Source of the DNA: an uncultured Prevotellaceae bacterium | GTDB taxonomy: Bacteria > Bacteroidota > Bacteroidia > Bacteroidales > Bacteroidaceae | NCBI GenBank assembly: GCA_900317635.1 | Contig: ONHN01000006.1 | Span: forward strand, 1-64,000 | Direction: 5' to 3' | DNA: 64,000 nt | Shown: positions 7,787-16,931 of the stretch, piece by piece | Layout of the letters: each line of letters opens with the position of its first letter | Numbering within the stretch: the first letter of the stretch is position 1 | The notes under the pieces: model-generated | Databases searched by the model: none | What the model was told of the DNA's origin: nothing | Seen by the model: the letters and a program-made list of their open reading frames with translations, nothing else | Position numbers and translations under genes: made by a program

Positions 7787-9982
7787 TTACTTCACCAAAT
7801 GCTTTCGGCCGCCTTGTATGTAAACGCCCGCATTAGGTGCTGCGGGAAGGCGACGGCCTGCGAGGTCGTAGAGGGTATTGTCGGACGCAACGTCCTTGGT
7901 AGTGGTAGGCGAGGAAATGGCGGAGATGGGTGTGTCGCACGTGCCGTTGAAGACAAACACGCTGCTGGCGGGGAGCTGTATGCGCAGCGAGGTGTCGATG
8001 TCGATAGGTGCATCGGTTTTCAAACCTGTTATGGTCCCTTGTTCGAAAGCATTGCTGAGCGTGATGCTGCCCACGACGTAATCGGGGATGTCAAACACGC
8101 GGCGCAGCGTTGTCACGAGATATTGGCGCGACGTGGCGGGGTTGCGCAGGGTGAGGACGCTCTTCACGCCGTTCCATGCGGCCCAGCCATAGACGTTGGC
8201 CTTTGAGCCGTCCCAAGGATTGCCGCCCACCCAGTGGATGTCGGGCAGGACGTCGGCTTGTTCCTTTTGCCAGCGTATGCAGTCGGCCAGGTCGCTCCAC
8301 AGCTTACCGCCATTGATGCTGTTCATCAGGGCATAGTCGGCGTAGAGCTCTACCATGCCACTGCCGCAGCCAAAGGCGCAGCGCATTTCGCGCAGGATGC
8401 CAGCATAGTCCATTGACTTCGACACGTTGCCAAACTTCGTCAGGATGAAGCCGTGCGTCATCAGCGTGTTGATAGGACAGAGGGGCGAGTTCTGCACGAA
8501 GTTTTGATAGACGAGGCGGTCGCGATAGGTGATCCACTTCTCGCGGTCGGTACCCTGCGTGCCTATTTCGCCGTAGTCGTTTTCTTGTCGCCATACGGCA
8601 TCGCTCACGTGAAACCAGAAGGGCGAAGCCCACGTGCCTACGGTGGTGTTGAAGAAGAGGTCGGGCTTTATCTCGCGCAATGCCTCTTCTGCACTGATGA
8701 TAGCTTCGGCGTTCTCTTCGCCCGTAGCCCCTTCGTCGGGGCCTACGCTGCTCCATTGTGCTGAGATGCCGTCGAACTTAAAGAAGCGGAAGTCATAGTC
8801 GGTCAGCATCTTCTTGCAAGCGTTGTAGAAGACGCGATAGTAGCTTGCATTTGAAAGCTGCATGCCACCTTTGCCGTTCCAGTATTCGCGGCGATAGTTG
8901 CCACTTTGTCCGTAGCCGCCCACGGGCCCTAACCAGCAGCCTATGCCGCTGCCCATTTCTTGTGCCAAAGCGTCAACGGGAGCAAAACCGTTGGGGAAGT
9001 TCTGGTTGAACGTCCACGTGCCGTACTTGTCCCAACCATCGTCCCAAACGAAGGCGGCGGGCGCTTGCTGGTATTTGTCGTAGAAGTCCTGCTTCCAATG
9101 TTGCACGACGTCCACACACTGGTCGATGTTCATGTTCGTGGTGTAGTCGCGGTCGTTGTTGCGATCGATGTTCAGCTCGTACCAGCTGACATAGACGGGG
9201 AACGCGCGCCATGGCACCGCCCGTTCACGCTCACTGTAGCAGAGGAAGGAGCGGCGCGCTTGTCCTGGGGCAATGAGGCCTACCACCGCCGATACGTTCC
9301 ACGTGTCGGCGGTCTTCAGCGTGGCTTGGCGGCTCCACCAGCCCTCCACGCCCGTTGCCGTCGGCGTGTTGATGCCCATAGGCGTTTCCAAGCCGCAGAA
9401 GATGCGCTCGTTGGATAGCACGGCACCGCGCGTGTTGCCAACTTGTGCGGGCACGGCAGCCGCTTCGGTGTCAACATTATACACCATAGCACGCACGCCT
9501 ATCATCTTGAGTTCGCGGCGTGTTTTCAGCGTCAGCTCCGTGCGCAGGTAGTGAGAACCGTCGCGCAGGACGGCGCGCCACGTAGCCGTTATGCCGGCGT
9601 AGGCGAAGTCGGCTTCGAGGGCTTTGCCTGGGAGCCGAAGGCTGGCGCGGGCAGCCGATGGGTCGGCCTCGAGGTCGAGGGCCTCAATGCGGGTGCATTT
9701 CATCGTGCTGCTACCCGCCTCGTCGTAGTTTGAAACGTGCAGGGCAAAGAGGTCGGCCGTGGGCAAGAGGTTCATGGCCTCGCAGCCGTTGAAGTGGAGC
9801 ACGCCTTCAGCATCAACCGAAAACGTAGCACTGAAGAGGTCGTTGCTAAGCGTCCACTGGCCGTCGGCTTCGGTCAGTTGTGCTTCGCCAGCTTGTTGCT
9901 CTTGCGGAAAGATTACTTGCTGCGCCGTCGCACTAACAGCCATCAGCAGCAGTAGCGTTGCAAAGATGTAAAGTCGTTTCAT
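7787..9982 (-). CDS. Secreted glycoside hydrolase, alpha-galactosidase-like (clan GH-D, GH27/GH36-like)
   Basis: A 731-residue protein starting at the ATG before a signal peptide (MKRLYIFATLLLLMAVSATAQ). An N-terminal beta domain covers about 25-290, then a TIM barrel with VWDDGWDKYG, CWLGPVGGYG, RFFKFDGISA (candidate nucleophile Asp in KFD) and VWRQENDYG (candidate acid/base Asp), then a beta-sandwich. The KFD and R-x4-D pattern is typical of clan-D enzymes, but the rest differs enough that the substrate is open. The C-terminus ends LYDLAGRRLPAAPNAG and a Lys-rich finish, a tail also seen on the protein at 36168-37310, probably an export or surface signal. Confidence 0.65.
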   Translation of the reverse strand: MKRLYIFATLLLLMAVSATAQQVIFPQEQQAGEAQLTEADGQWTLSNDLFSATFSVDAEGVLHFNGCEAMNLLPTADLFALHVSNYDEAGSSTMKCTRIEALDLEADPSAARASLRLPGKALEADFAYAGITATWRAVLRDGSHYLRTELTLKTRRELKMIGVRAMVYNVDTEAAAVPAQVGNTRGAVLSNERIFCGLETPMGINTPTATGVEGWWSRQATLKTADTWNVSAVVGLIAPGQARRSFLCYSERERAVPWRAFPVYVSWYELNIDRNNDRDYTTNMNIDQCVDVVQHWKQDFYDKYQQAPAAFVWDDGWDKYGTWTFNQNFPNGFAPVDALAQEMGSGIGCWLGPVGGYGQSGNYRREYWNGKGGMQLSNASYYRVFYNACKKMLTDYDFRFFKFDGISAQWSSVGPDEGATGEENAEAIISAEEALREIKPDLFFNTTVGTWASPFWFHVSDAVWRQENDYGEIGTQGTDREKWITYRDRLVYQNFVQNSPLCPINTLMTHGFILTKFGNVSKSMDYAGILREMRCAFGCGSGMVELYADYALMNSINGGKLWSDLADCIRWQKEQADVLPDIHWVGGNPWDGSKANVYGWAAWNGVKSVLTLRNPATSRQYLVTTLRRVFDIPDYVVGSITLSNAFEQGTITGLKTDAPIDIDTSLRIQLPASSVFVFNGTCDTPISAISSPTTTKDVASDNTLYDLAGRRLPAAPNAGVYIQGGRKHLVK

Positions 9983-10084
9983 CAGTTTGTCGTTATCGTT
10001 GGTTATAGTCCCACTGCGATACATATATAATATTGTATGCATCGCAGTGAGACCGCCTGGTGTGTTATCTCTTATTGCGCTTAG

Positions 10085-10570
10085 TTAGGGAACAATCTTG
10101 TTGCAACTCATGTAGCCGAGGTATTCGCCGTTGACGTTATAGACCTCAACCCATCCGCCGCGCCGCAGCGTGCCAGCGTAGAGGATGTCGCTGCCGTCTT
10201 TCACCTTGTTCATAATAGGGTAGTCCGTTCCAGGGCCTGTGCGCGCGTTGGTGTAACCGCCTTCGCGAATGACGTGGGCAAGGCGCGTACCTGGAATGTT
10301 GGCCACGACTTGTGGCTTCTTAACCACGGTCTTAGGCTCGGCAATAGCGGGGGCGGGCTTTGCCTTCTTTGCTTCGTCGGCAGCGATGATGGCCTCGGCG
10401 CGCTGGAGCTTCTCGTCCAGCTCGCGCTGTTTCTCCATTTCGGCCACCTTCTTTTCGGCGGCTTGATCTACCATTGCCTGAATTTCGGCTTCGCTCTTGC
10501 CTTTGTTGCAACTCGTAGTCAGGCTGCATGCCAGCAGGGCGAGGGCGCAAAGCGTGAGTGTCTTCTTCAT
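10085..10570 (-). CDS. Lipoprotein with coiled coil and bacterial SH3 domain
   Basis: A 161-residue protein. Lipobox TTSC puts the lipidated Cys at about residue 21. Residues 25-75 are rich in Ala, Glu and Lys and look like a helix or coiled coil (AEIQAMVDQAAEKKVAEMEK), followed by a Pro/Ala/Lys linker. From about 100 on an SH3b domain is visible (NARTGPGTDYPIMNKVKDGS, GWVEVYNVNGEYLGYMS). Such domains usually bind peptidoglycan or wall peptides, so a structural envelope role is likely. It may share a transcript with the neighbouring alpha-2-macroglobulin-like gene 77 bases upstream. Confidence 0.75.
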   Translation of the reverse strand: MKKTLTLCALALLACSLTTSCNKGKSEAEIQAMVDQAAEKKVAEMEKQRELDEKLQRAEAIIAADEAKKAKPAPAIAEPKTVVKKPQVVANIPGTRLAHVIREGGYTNARTGPGTDYPIMNKVKDGSDILYAGTLRRGGWVEVYNVNGEYLGYMSCNKIVP

Positions 10571-10647
10571 TGCTTTAGTATTGTTTAGAGTATTAAGGAT
10601 AATATTTATGTCAACGTAACCTACGTTATACCTTCAACCTTTCAGCC

Positions 10648-13600
10648 TTATTCTACGGTCAGGCGCAGGCCAGGTGCTGTACCGCCGAACTCGGGAGCGT
10701 ATTGGCTCTGAATGGCAGCGGTGCCTACGAGGTAAGTGCCGGCGCGATCGATGAAGGCCTCTTCGGTGAAGGTGTGGGTGCCTTTGTTCAGCTTCTCGAA
10801 GAAGTATTCGTTGGACGCATCGCGGCTGACGCGATAGAACCAGAGGCCGTCGCGATAGTGGTAGCCCGAGAGTTGGTCGGCGGGTTCCATGCAAGCGGCA
10901 CGGGCAGCGCGCAGCGATACGTAGTCGTAGTCGCGGTCGGCACTGATCGTAAAGACTTGGCGCACGCGGTCGCCTTGCTGTAGCTTGTCGCCCGTGTTGA
11001 TGGCTACCCACTTCGTGCCGCGTTGCACCTCCATCTTGCGCACGAGGGTCAGTCCGTTGCCCGTTTGCGAAACGTCGGCGGCGGGAACGCAGAACTGTGC
11101 GTAGATGCTACCCCAGCTCAAGCCTTTCGCCATCTTCGTCACGCGCAGGTTGTCGGCACCGAGCGTGGTCGCGTCGGTATAGTCTTGGCGGAAGTAGCCC
11201 ACGCTTTGGTCGGCTTGTGCCTTGTCGCGACCAATGGTGGCCAGCGTTTTGTTGCCTTTCTTCAGACTGAAGCGTAGGGCGGGGCCGTATTCCGATGCCG
11301 CCAGTTCTTGCGCCTCGGCGGGTTCGCCCAGCAGGGCGTAGATAGCATCTGTCACGGCGCGGTTCGTGGGCCAGCCTTGCGTGCGGCGCGACTGCATCAG
11401 CCAGAGGCACATCTCGTCCGCCGCTTTCAAGAAGTCCTTGTTGGGCTTCAGCTCTTCGTCGCCACTAAAGACGGTGGAACCGCCGCCCAGCAGGCGAAGG
11501 GCTTCAACGGAGGCCGTCTGCGTGGGTATCTTGTAGGCATTCCAGCACCAAAGGGCGCGGTCGGTGTCGAACCACATGTCTTGTCCGGCGCGGCTGACGG
11601 TGTGTTCAAGCAAACTCTCGATGTTGCGCCGCGCCGCCTTGTGCTTGCCGTATTGTGCTAAGACAACAGCCGTTGCGGCTTTGCTATACATCGTGCCGAA
11701 GCTTTCGTCAACGAACTTACCAAGCAAGTATTTAGCGTCTTTGTTGGGCTGCATGCCCAGCAGGGCGCGCAGGTAGAGGTATTGCAGTTGTTGTTCCGAA
11801 CCGCTGAAGGTGAACTTATACTTCTTTTCGAGCTTTTTCATATCCTTCACGTCTTCGGCGGTTTCTTTCTCAAGGTAGCTCATGGCGCGGCGCAGCTTGC
11901 TGTCGGCGGCTTTATTACCCGTCATCGCTTGCTGTCGCGCCAGCATAACGGCCACTTGCGTTGTAATGTACGGGCTGCCCGTCATGCCGCCAAACCAGCT
12001 CCACGAACCGTCTGAGAGTTGCAGCTCGCCCAACTTGTCGAGGGCGGTGCTCATGCGACCCGCGCGCAAGGTTTCGTCTAACAGGCGAGCCAGCTCTTCG
12101 GCGCGTGCGGCCTCGTCATCGGCATCGGTAGCCCAGGGCGACTCGGCCAGCAGCGTTTGCTTCAGGTCGGGGTTGCGCTCCAGCACCTTCGTGAAGGCGT
12201 CGGCGTCGCCGCGTTGGGCGGCGGCGGCTATTTCGGGATAGGTGTCGGCGATGTGGCCTGCCAGCGAGAGGGCGTAGTAGCGCGCGGCCCAAGCCGTAGA
12301 GCTGTAGCATGTTTCGTTGACCAGTGGCGGCAGGGCGCCCACGGCGTACCAGGCTGGATTGGACGAAGCTTCCACGATGAGCCGTTTGCCTGTGGCGCGG
12401 CGAGCATCGGTCCAAAGCGTGTCAATCTTCACGTCGAAGCTACCCTCGTCGGTCAGCGAGAAGGGCACGCTGCGAACAACCTGCACCTTGTCTTCAAGCA
12501 CGGGCAGGTAGCGCTCCTCACCATCGGCGAACGTGCCGCCCTTGGCCGAGATACGACAGATGAGCACGGGGATGTCGGCGGGCGCAGTATAGGCAAAGCG
12601 CACCACGCTCGTTGTACCTTCGAGGCGGAAGGGTTGCGAAAGCTTCGCAAGTTGCTTGCCCGTGCGTGCATCGAGTAGTTGACAGGTGGCCGTGCCGCTG
12701 ACGGGCTTGCCCGTGAGGTTGGTGAGCGTGGCGGGCAACTGCGTCACGTCGCCACTGCGCAGGAAGCGCGGCAGGGCGCTTTGCACCATAAACTCTTTGC
12801 GGGCAATGGCCGTGGTGTCGCAAAGGCCGTAGTTCATCGTGCGGTCGTGGGCGAAACCTTGGAAGCGCCAGGCCGTCAGGCTTTCGGGCAGGGTGAAGAC
12901 GAGGTCCACACCGCCGTCGGCTGCCGTGCGCAGGGCGGGGGCGAAGAAGGCCGTCTCGTCGAAGTTTTGGCGCAAGGGCACGTCGCCCTCCTCGCTCGTG
13001 CCACCATCGCCACTGGCATCACCTTCAACGGCCACTTCGGCCAAGGCTTGCGTGGCAACCATGTCGTCCATCATGGCTTCGGGTTCTTCGGCATAGCCTA
13101 CGGTCAAGCGCGCACTGCTCTTGTTGAGCTTACGTTCGCCAGCAGCACTCGTTAGGTTTTCTATACGATTGAAGTTGAAGAAATAAGAGGTGTAGGTGCT
13201 GTTCCAATGGCTGAAGGAGAGTTCCTTGCTGTCCCACGTGGGCATGTCGGCATAAGCCGAAAGACTGAACGACGACGTGCTTGGTACGCGCCACGAAGCT
13301 TGCGAGAGCGTGCGGGGGAAGCTGAGGCCGAAACTCCACGGGCGTTGCACAAGCTGGTCGAGCGAAGCGTCGTAGAGGCGCGCCATCATTGAGGCGTCGG
13401 CGGGCGTGCCGTCGGGACGTACCACGCGCAGGCGCCACTCCTCCTTCGCACCTGGCGTGAGGTAGCTGCGGAACGTTTGCCACTGCATCTTGAGGCGTTT
13501 GTCGGGACGCGGCTTCACGATTCTGACAGTCTTGCTATAAACGCTGCCGTTGCGCTCGAAAGCGAAGACGCAGCTGGCACCGTCGCCCCACGCTGGCTGG

Positions 13601-16281
13601 TAGGCAATGTTGAAGTGGAGCAGCGAGTCGCTAAAGGCAATGCGCTCACTGCGAACCACCTTGTGGTTGCTGATGATGTCGTAGAAAAGCGTGACGTCGC
13701 GCAACTCAGAGCCTATCATAATATAGGCCGAATCCTTTTCTGCGCTCTGACGCACGTAGCTACACATTGTTTCCGAGGTGAAGGGTAGGGTGTCGCTTTC
13801 GGAGAAGAGCAGGAACTCCACGCTGTCCGTCGGGAAGTCGCCCACCGTGATGCGCACCTTGTAGCGGCCCGAGGGCTGCGTGCGGAACATGGCGGGCGTG
13901 AAGGGCTTGCCCGTCAGTAGCGTGTCGCTTTCAATGCGGCGGTTCTGGAAGAGAATTTCGTACTCTCCGCGCGTGGGTAGGTTCTTGCCAGGCGCGTTGT
14001 AGCGGCTGACGCAGACGGGGCGCGGATGGTCGCGGTTGATGGTTGAAGGCCAGTCTATCTCGAGCCACGAGTCGCGCTCGGTGGCATAGATAATGAGGCC
14101 GTCGCTGCGCGTCTCGCCGCTTTCGGACGTTACGTCCGCACTGATAACATAGCGATAGAAGCTGCGCCACCAAACCTTTTCGTTTCCTTTTTCTAAGAAG
14201 ACGGGAATGCGAAATTGGCCCAAACTGTCGGTTTGAAGCTCGCCTTCGGCAAGGTCTTTACTTTCGAAGTCGTAGTAGTAGGAGCGGCGCACCTTATACT
14301 TCACCTTAGCGCGCTCAACGGGCACACCGCTATACGTCTCGGCCTTACCACTGACGTAGATGGTGTCGCCCAGCTTGTAGGCATAGCGTGGCTCTTCAAT
14401 CGTAACGGTGAACGTCGGACGCTTATACTCTTCCACGCGGATGGTGTGCTGACCGTTAAGATCGCCCGTGCCTCTGACGCGAAGCGTGAACGTGCCGGGC
14501 ATGCAGCTTTCGGGCAGGACGAAATCGTGCGATAGCGTGCCGAACTCATCCGTAGTAAGTTCAACAGTCTCTTCTGTCTTATAGCTGGCGTTGACGAGGT
14601 CCACATTAAGCACCTCGCCGGTCAGCACGCGCACGCTGTCGGCTTCCTTCTCGTAGCACACGGCGGCGAAGTGGACGGTCTGTCCAGGCCGATATATCTC
14701 GCGGTCGGTATAGGTGCGCAGTTCGCGGTCGGTATGCACGCGGTCGTTCGCGGGGTTATAGACGTAGTTGCTCACATCGAAGAGGGGAGCGGCAGCATCG
14801 CCCCCTACGCGCAACTGGTACACAAGGTTGCGGCGCTCGTCGGTAGGAAGGTAGATGTCGCCACGCGCGTCGGCACTATAGGTATTGTCGAATCTCAGAT
14901 AAGGCTCGGCGTTCTTTGGATAGACGATGCTGAAAACATCCACTGCGCCGCCCATGCGCGGCGTGCCTTTGTGCATGTCAACGGGCGTAAGGCGGTTGGC
15001 TCCACCGTCCACCTTTAGTATCATGGGCCTCAGAGCCGAAACGCTGAGCGTCTCATAGCACGTGGGCGCATTGTCCGTGGCGAGGCGCACGACGTAGATG
15101 CCAGGGTCGGCCAAAACGAGGCCTATCGTGTCCTTAAACTCGGCGTAGGCAGGACGTTCGCCCAGGTCGTGTTGCAACGTCCTATAGGGCGCGCCCGTGC
15201 AAAGGGCTTTGTAGTCGCTGGTGCGCTTAAAGCGCAGGTCTTTGCTTTGCCAGGGGGTGCGAAAAACGTCGAGGGTGACCTCGCGCACGTTATTACCGCT
15301 CATGGCAAGGCGCATCTCGTCGCCAGGATAGAGCGTCGTGCTACTTGCGCGCATGGAGAAGCGCGGACACTCCTTTTCGGCAATGAAACGGCGCAACTCG
15401 TTGGCACGAGGCTCCTTACCATAAAGTGCCAGGCCCTCGCGCGCAAGGCCCACGCGGATGCTGTCGTTATAGCGGTCGGCGCCGCGTCCGCTGATCTTCG
15501 TCAGGGCGATGTAGGTCTCAACGTTGAGCCGCAGGTCTTGAAACTCGCGGGCCGTAGCGCGCAAGGCGATGAAATCGGTTTGCTGTTCAAGGCGGTCGCG
15601 AGCGGCGTATGCGGCGTCGATGCTGTCGAGGCGCAACAAGAGCACTGCTTCGCGCGCTTTGCGCGCTGCGTACCACGCCGTCAGCTCGTTGCGGAGGCGC
15701 TGCTTCTGCGTACCCGATATATGTTCGCTGCTCAGCACGGCATCGGCTAAGACGCTCAGCACGTCGTGGCCATATACCTTGCTGCATTTCTCAATGACGA
15801 AGAGCGGAACGTAGTCCTTTGCCTTAGCGCGGCCCAGCGCCTCAATGTCTGCAACGCTTTGCAGCAGCAGGGCGCGTCCGCGCTCGAGGCTGGCCGTGTC
15901 CTCAGCCTCGCGCCATCGCCAACGCGAGTAGTTGTATTTGTCAATGTACGTCTGTCCTAAGAGCGAGAGCCACAGCGCGCGCTCCACGGGTTTCGTGGTG
16001 CGCTCCAGGGCCTTCTCCATGCGCCAGAGAGACACCCGACCACTGTCGGGCGAAATGTCGAGGTGCATCTGGCGGCTCACCTGCATGGCACGCAGCAGCT
16101 GCACGTCGTTGCCGTCCTTTTCGGCCTTTTGTTGAATCTTTTGCAGGTTCGTCAGGGCTGATTTTGGCTTGTCAAGACTCAGGTCTTTCTCAACCAACTT
16201 CCACAACGAATTGTAGCTCTGAGCCACTACGGACGTAGCAACCAGGAGCATGCTAACGGTAAATACAAAGCGCTTTAGCAT
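10648..16281 (-). CDS. Large alpha-2-macroglobulin-like secreted protein
   Basis: A 1877-residue protein with a signal peptide at its start (MLKRFVFTVSMLLVATSVVAQ). Helical repeats come first, then MG-type beta domains (YTDREIYRPGQTVHFAAVCYE near 560 is the MG-type macroglobulin signature), a bait-region-like segment (GDASGDGGTSEEGDVPLRQN), FFAPALRTAADGGVDLVFTLPESLTAWRF, and a C-terminal alpha-toroid thioester-domain fold. The thioester motif CxEQ expected in the toroid is absent: the aligned place reads NETCYSST. It therefore resembles the thioester-less YfaS-like class, thought to trap proteases or act in envelope defence. I start at ATG 16281, directly before the signal peptide; a box at 16316-16347 supports this. 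Confidence 0.85.
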   Translation of the reverse strand: MLKRFVFTVSMLLVATSVVAQSYNSLWKLVEKDLSLDKPKSALTNLQKIQQKAEKDGNDVQLLRAMQVSRQMHLDISPDSGRVSLWRMEKALERTTKPVERALWLSLLGQTYIDKYNYSRWRWREAEDTASLERGRALLLQSVADIEALGRAKAKDYVPLFVIEKCSKVYGHDVLSVLADAVLSSEHISGTQKQRLRNELTAWYAARKAREAVLLLRLDSIDAAYAARDRLEQQTDFIALRATAREFQDLRLNVETYIALTKISGRGADRYNDSIRVGLAREGLALYGKEPRANELRRFIAEKECPRFSMRASSTTLYPGDEMRLAMSGNNVREVTLDVFRTPWQSKDLRFKRTSDYKALCTGAPYRTLQHDLGERPAYAEFKDTIGLVLADPGIYVVRLATDNAPTCYETLSVSALRPMILKVDGGANRLTPVDMHKGTPRMGGAVDVFSIVYPKNAEPYLRFDNTYSADARGDIYLPTDERRNLVYQLRVGGDAAAPLFDVSNYVYNPANDRVHTDRELRTYTDREIYRPGQTVHFAAVCYEKEADSVRVLTGEVLNVDLVNASYKTEETVELTTDEFGTLSHDFVLPESCMPGTFTLRVRGTGDLNGQHTIRVEEYKRPTFTVTIEEPRYAYKLGDTIYVSGKAETYSGVPVERAKVKYKVRRSYYYDFESKDLAEGELQTDSLGQFRIPVFLEKGNEKVWWRSFYRYVISADVTSESGETRSDGLIIYATERDSWLEIDWPSTINRDHPRPVCVSRYNAPGKNLPTRGEYEILFQNRRIESDTLLTGKPFTPAMFRTQPSGRYKVRITVGDFPTDSVEFLLFSESDTLPFTSETMCSYVRQSAEKDSAYIMIGSELRDVTLFYDIISNHKVVRSERIAFSDSLLHFNIAYQPAWGDGASCVFAFERNGSVYSKTVRIVKPRPDKRLKMQWQTFRSYLTPGAKEEWRLRVVRPDGTPADASMMARLYDASLDQLVQRPWSFGLSFPRTLSQASWRVPSTSSFSLSAYADMPTWDSKELSFSHWNSTYTSYFFNFNRIENLTSAAGERKLNKSSARLTVGYAEEPEAMMDDMVATQALAEVAVEGDASGDGGTSEEGDVPLRQNFDETAFFAPALRTAADGGVDLVFTLPESLTAWRFQGFAHDRTMNYGLCDTTAIARKEFMVQSALPRFLRSGDVTQLPATLTNLTGKPVSGTATCQLLDARTGKQLAKLSQPFRLEGTTSVVRFAYTAPADIPVLICRISAKGGTFADGEERYLPVLEDKVQVVRSVPFSLTDEGSFDVKIDTLWTDARRATGKRLIVEASSNPAWYAVGALPPLVNETCYSSTAWAARYYALSLAGHIADTYPEIAAAAQRGDADAFTKVLERNPDLKQTLLAESPWATDADDEAARAEELARLLDETLRAGRMSTALDKLGELQLSDGSWSWFGGMTGSPYITTQVAVMLARQQAMTGNKAADSKLRRAMSYLEKETAEDVKDMKKLEKKYKFTFSGSEQQLQYLYLRALLGMQPNKDAKYLLGKFVDESFGTMYSKAATAVVLAQYGKHKAARRNIESLLEHTVSRAGQDMWFDTDRALWCWNAYKIPTQTASVEALRLLGGGSTVFSGDEELKPNKDFLKAADEMCLWLMQSRRTQGWPTNRAVTDAIYALLGEPAEAQELAASEYGPALRFSLKKGNKTLATIGRDKAQADQSVGYFRQDYTDATTLGADNLRVTKMAKGLSWGSIYAQFCVPAADVSQTGNGLTLVRKMEVQRGTKWVAINTGDKLQQGDRVRQVFTISADRDYDYVSLRAARAACMEPADQLSGYHYRDGLWFYRVSRDASNEYFFEKLNKGTHTFTEEAFIDRAGTYLVGTAAIQSQYAPEFGGTAPGLRLTVE

Positions 16282-16315
16282 AAGGGTATAGGTTTTTTGC
16301 GTTATAACGATGCTG

Positions 16316-16347
16316 CAAATATAACTTTTTATCTCCGACATAGCAAA
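16316..16347 (-). promoter_or_regulatory. Promoter of the alpha-2-macroglobulin-like gene
   Basis: Read on the minus strand this is TTTG (16347-16344), 20 bases, then TATATTTG (16323-16316), a near-ideal Bacteroidota vegetative promoter. It lies 35 bases before the start codon at 16281. Confidence 0.7.
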
Positions 16348-16376
16348 GCGCACGGGCTTTTTATTATTTCTTCCCA

Positions 16377-16670
16377 CAAACTTGTTGCTTCTGCTTTCAA
16401 ACTTAGCACATTACACCTCTATCTTCAAACCTTGCGCGCAAGCCACCAAACGTTGCGTAAAAGCCTGCAAATTTTCCGCTTGGGCTGTGAAGTTATAAAT
16501 CTCGGCGGCAAATGTACATTTCCCGCCGAGAGTTTATATATTTCCCGCCGAGAAATGTATATTTGCCGCCGAGATTTATAACTTCAGAAGCGTGGGCGAA
16601 AATTTCAAAAGCCATCGCCAAAACTTCGCAGGCTGGCAGTGAAACTTCGGGGGCTTCCAGAAACACGGAG
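16377..16670. repeat. Family B 21-bp-phased palindromic repeat, copy B1
   Basis: A 97-bp core (16489-16585) runs from GAAGTTATAAATCTCGGCGG to its complement and holds one CTCGGCGG followed by three CCGCCGAG at about 21-bp steps. Outside the core, CAAAnnTT units start at 16377, 16398, 16426, 16447 and 16468 on the left. ACTTC or ATTTC units start at 16581, 16602, 16623 and 16644 on the right. Nearly all steps are exactly 21 bases; one is 28. It lies between divergently transcribed genes. Both strands have open frames across it, but they show only seven-residue repeats caused by the DNA periodicity. Confidence 0.85.
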
Positions 16671-16839
16671 CGGGGTAGGAGAGAATAGCTGCCGGCACAT
16701 AGTTGGCTGCTAAGCGGCTCATAAGAAAGTGCAGACAAGTAGGCCGCTTGCAGGCAGAAGGCTCATTCTGCGCGCAGATGTCGGGGTGCGCGGGCGGCCA
16801 TCTTGGGGACAGTATATGCAAAAGTTACGACCAATAACC
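16671..16839. other. Intergenic sequence without recognisable features
   Basis: The stretch between the B1 repeat and the regulator promoter holds no gene, hairpin or repeat that I can support. Confidence 0.5.
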
Positions 16840-16868
16840 TTGCAAGTCGTATGTTTTTTGTACTTTTG
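16840..16868 (+). promoter_or_regulatory. Promoter of the AraC-type regulator
   Basis: TTG at 16840, an 18-base gap and TACTTTTG at 16861-16868 match the Bacteroidota promoter, 64 bases before the ATG at 16932. Confidence 0.6.
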
Positions 16869-16931
16869 CAACACGCAACCGTCTTCTGGACGCTTGCAGG
16901 AAAAGAAGTCAACCGTTTGTGTTTATCAACT

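Noticed and set aside
16297..16738. Two small proteins with seven-residue repeats across B1
   Set aside because: A 21-base DNA period gives seven-residue repeats on either strand; no ribosome site or conserved start is visible.
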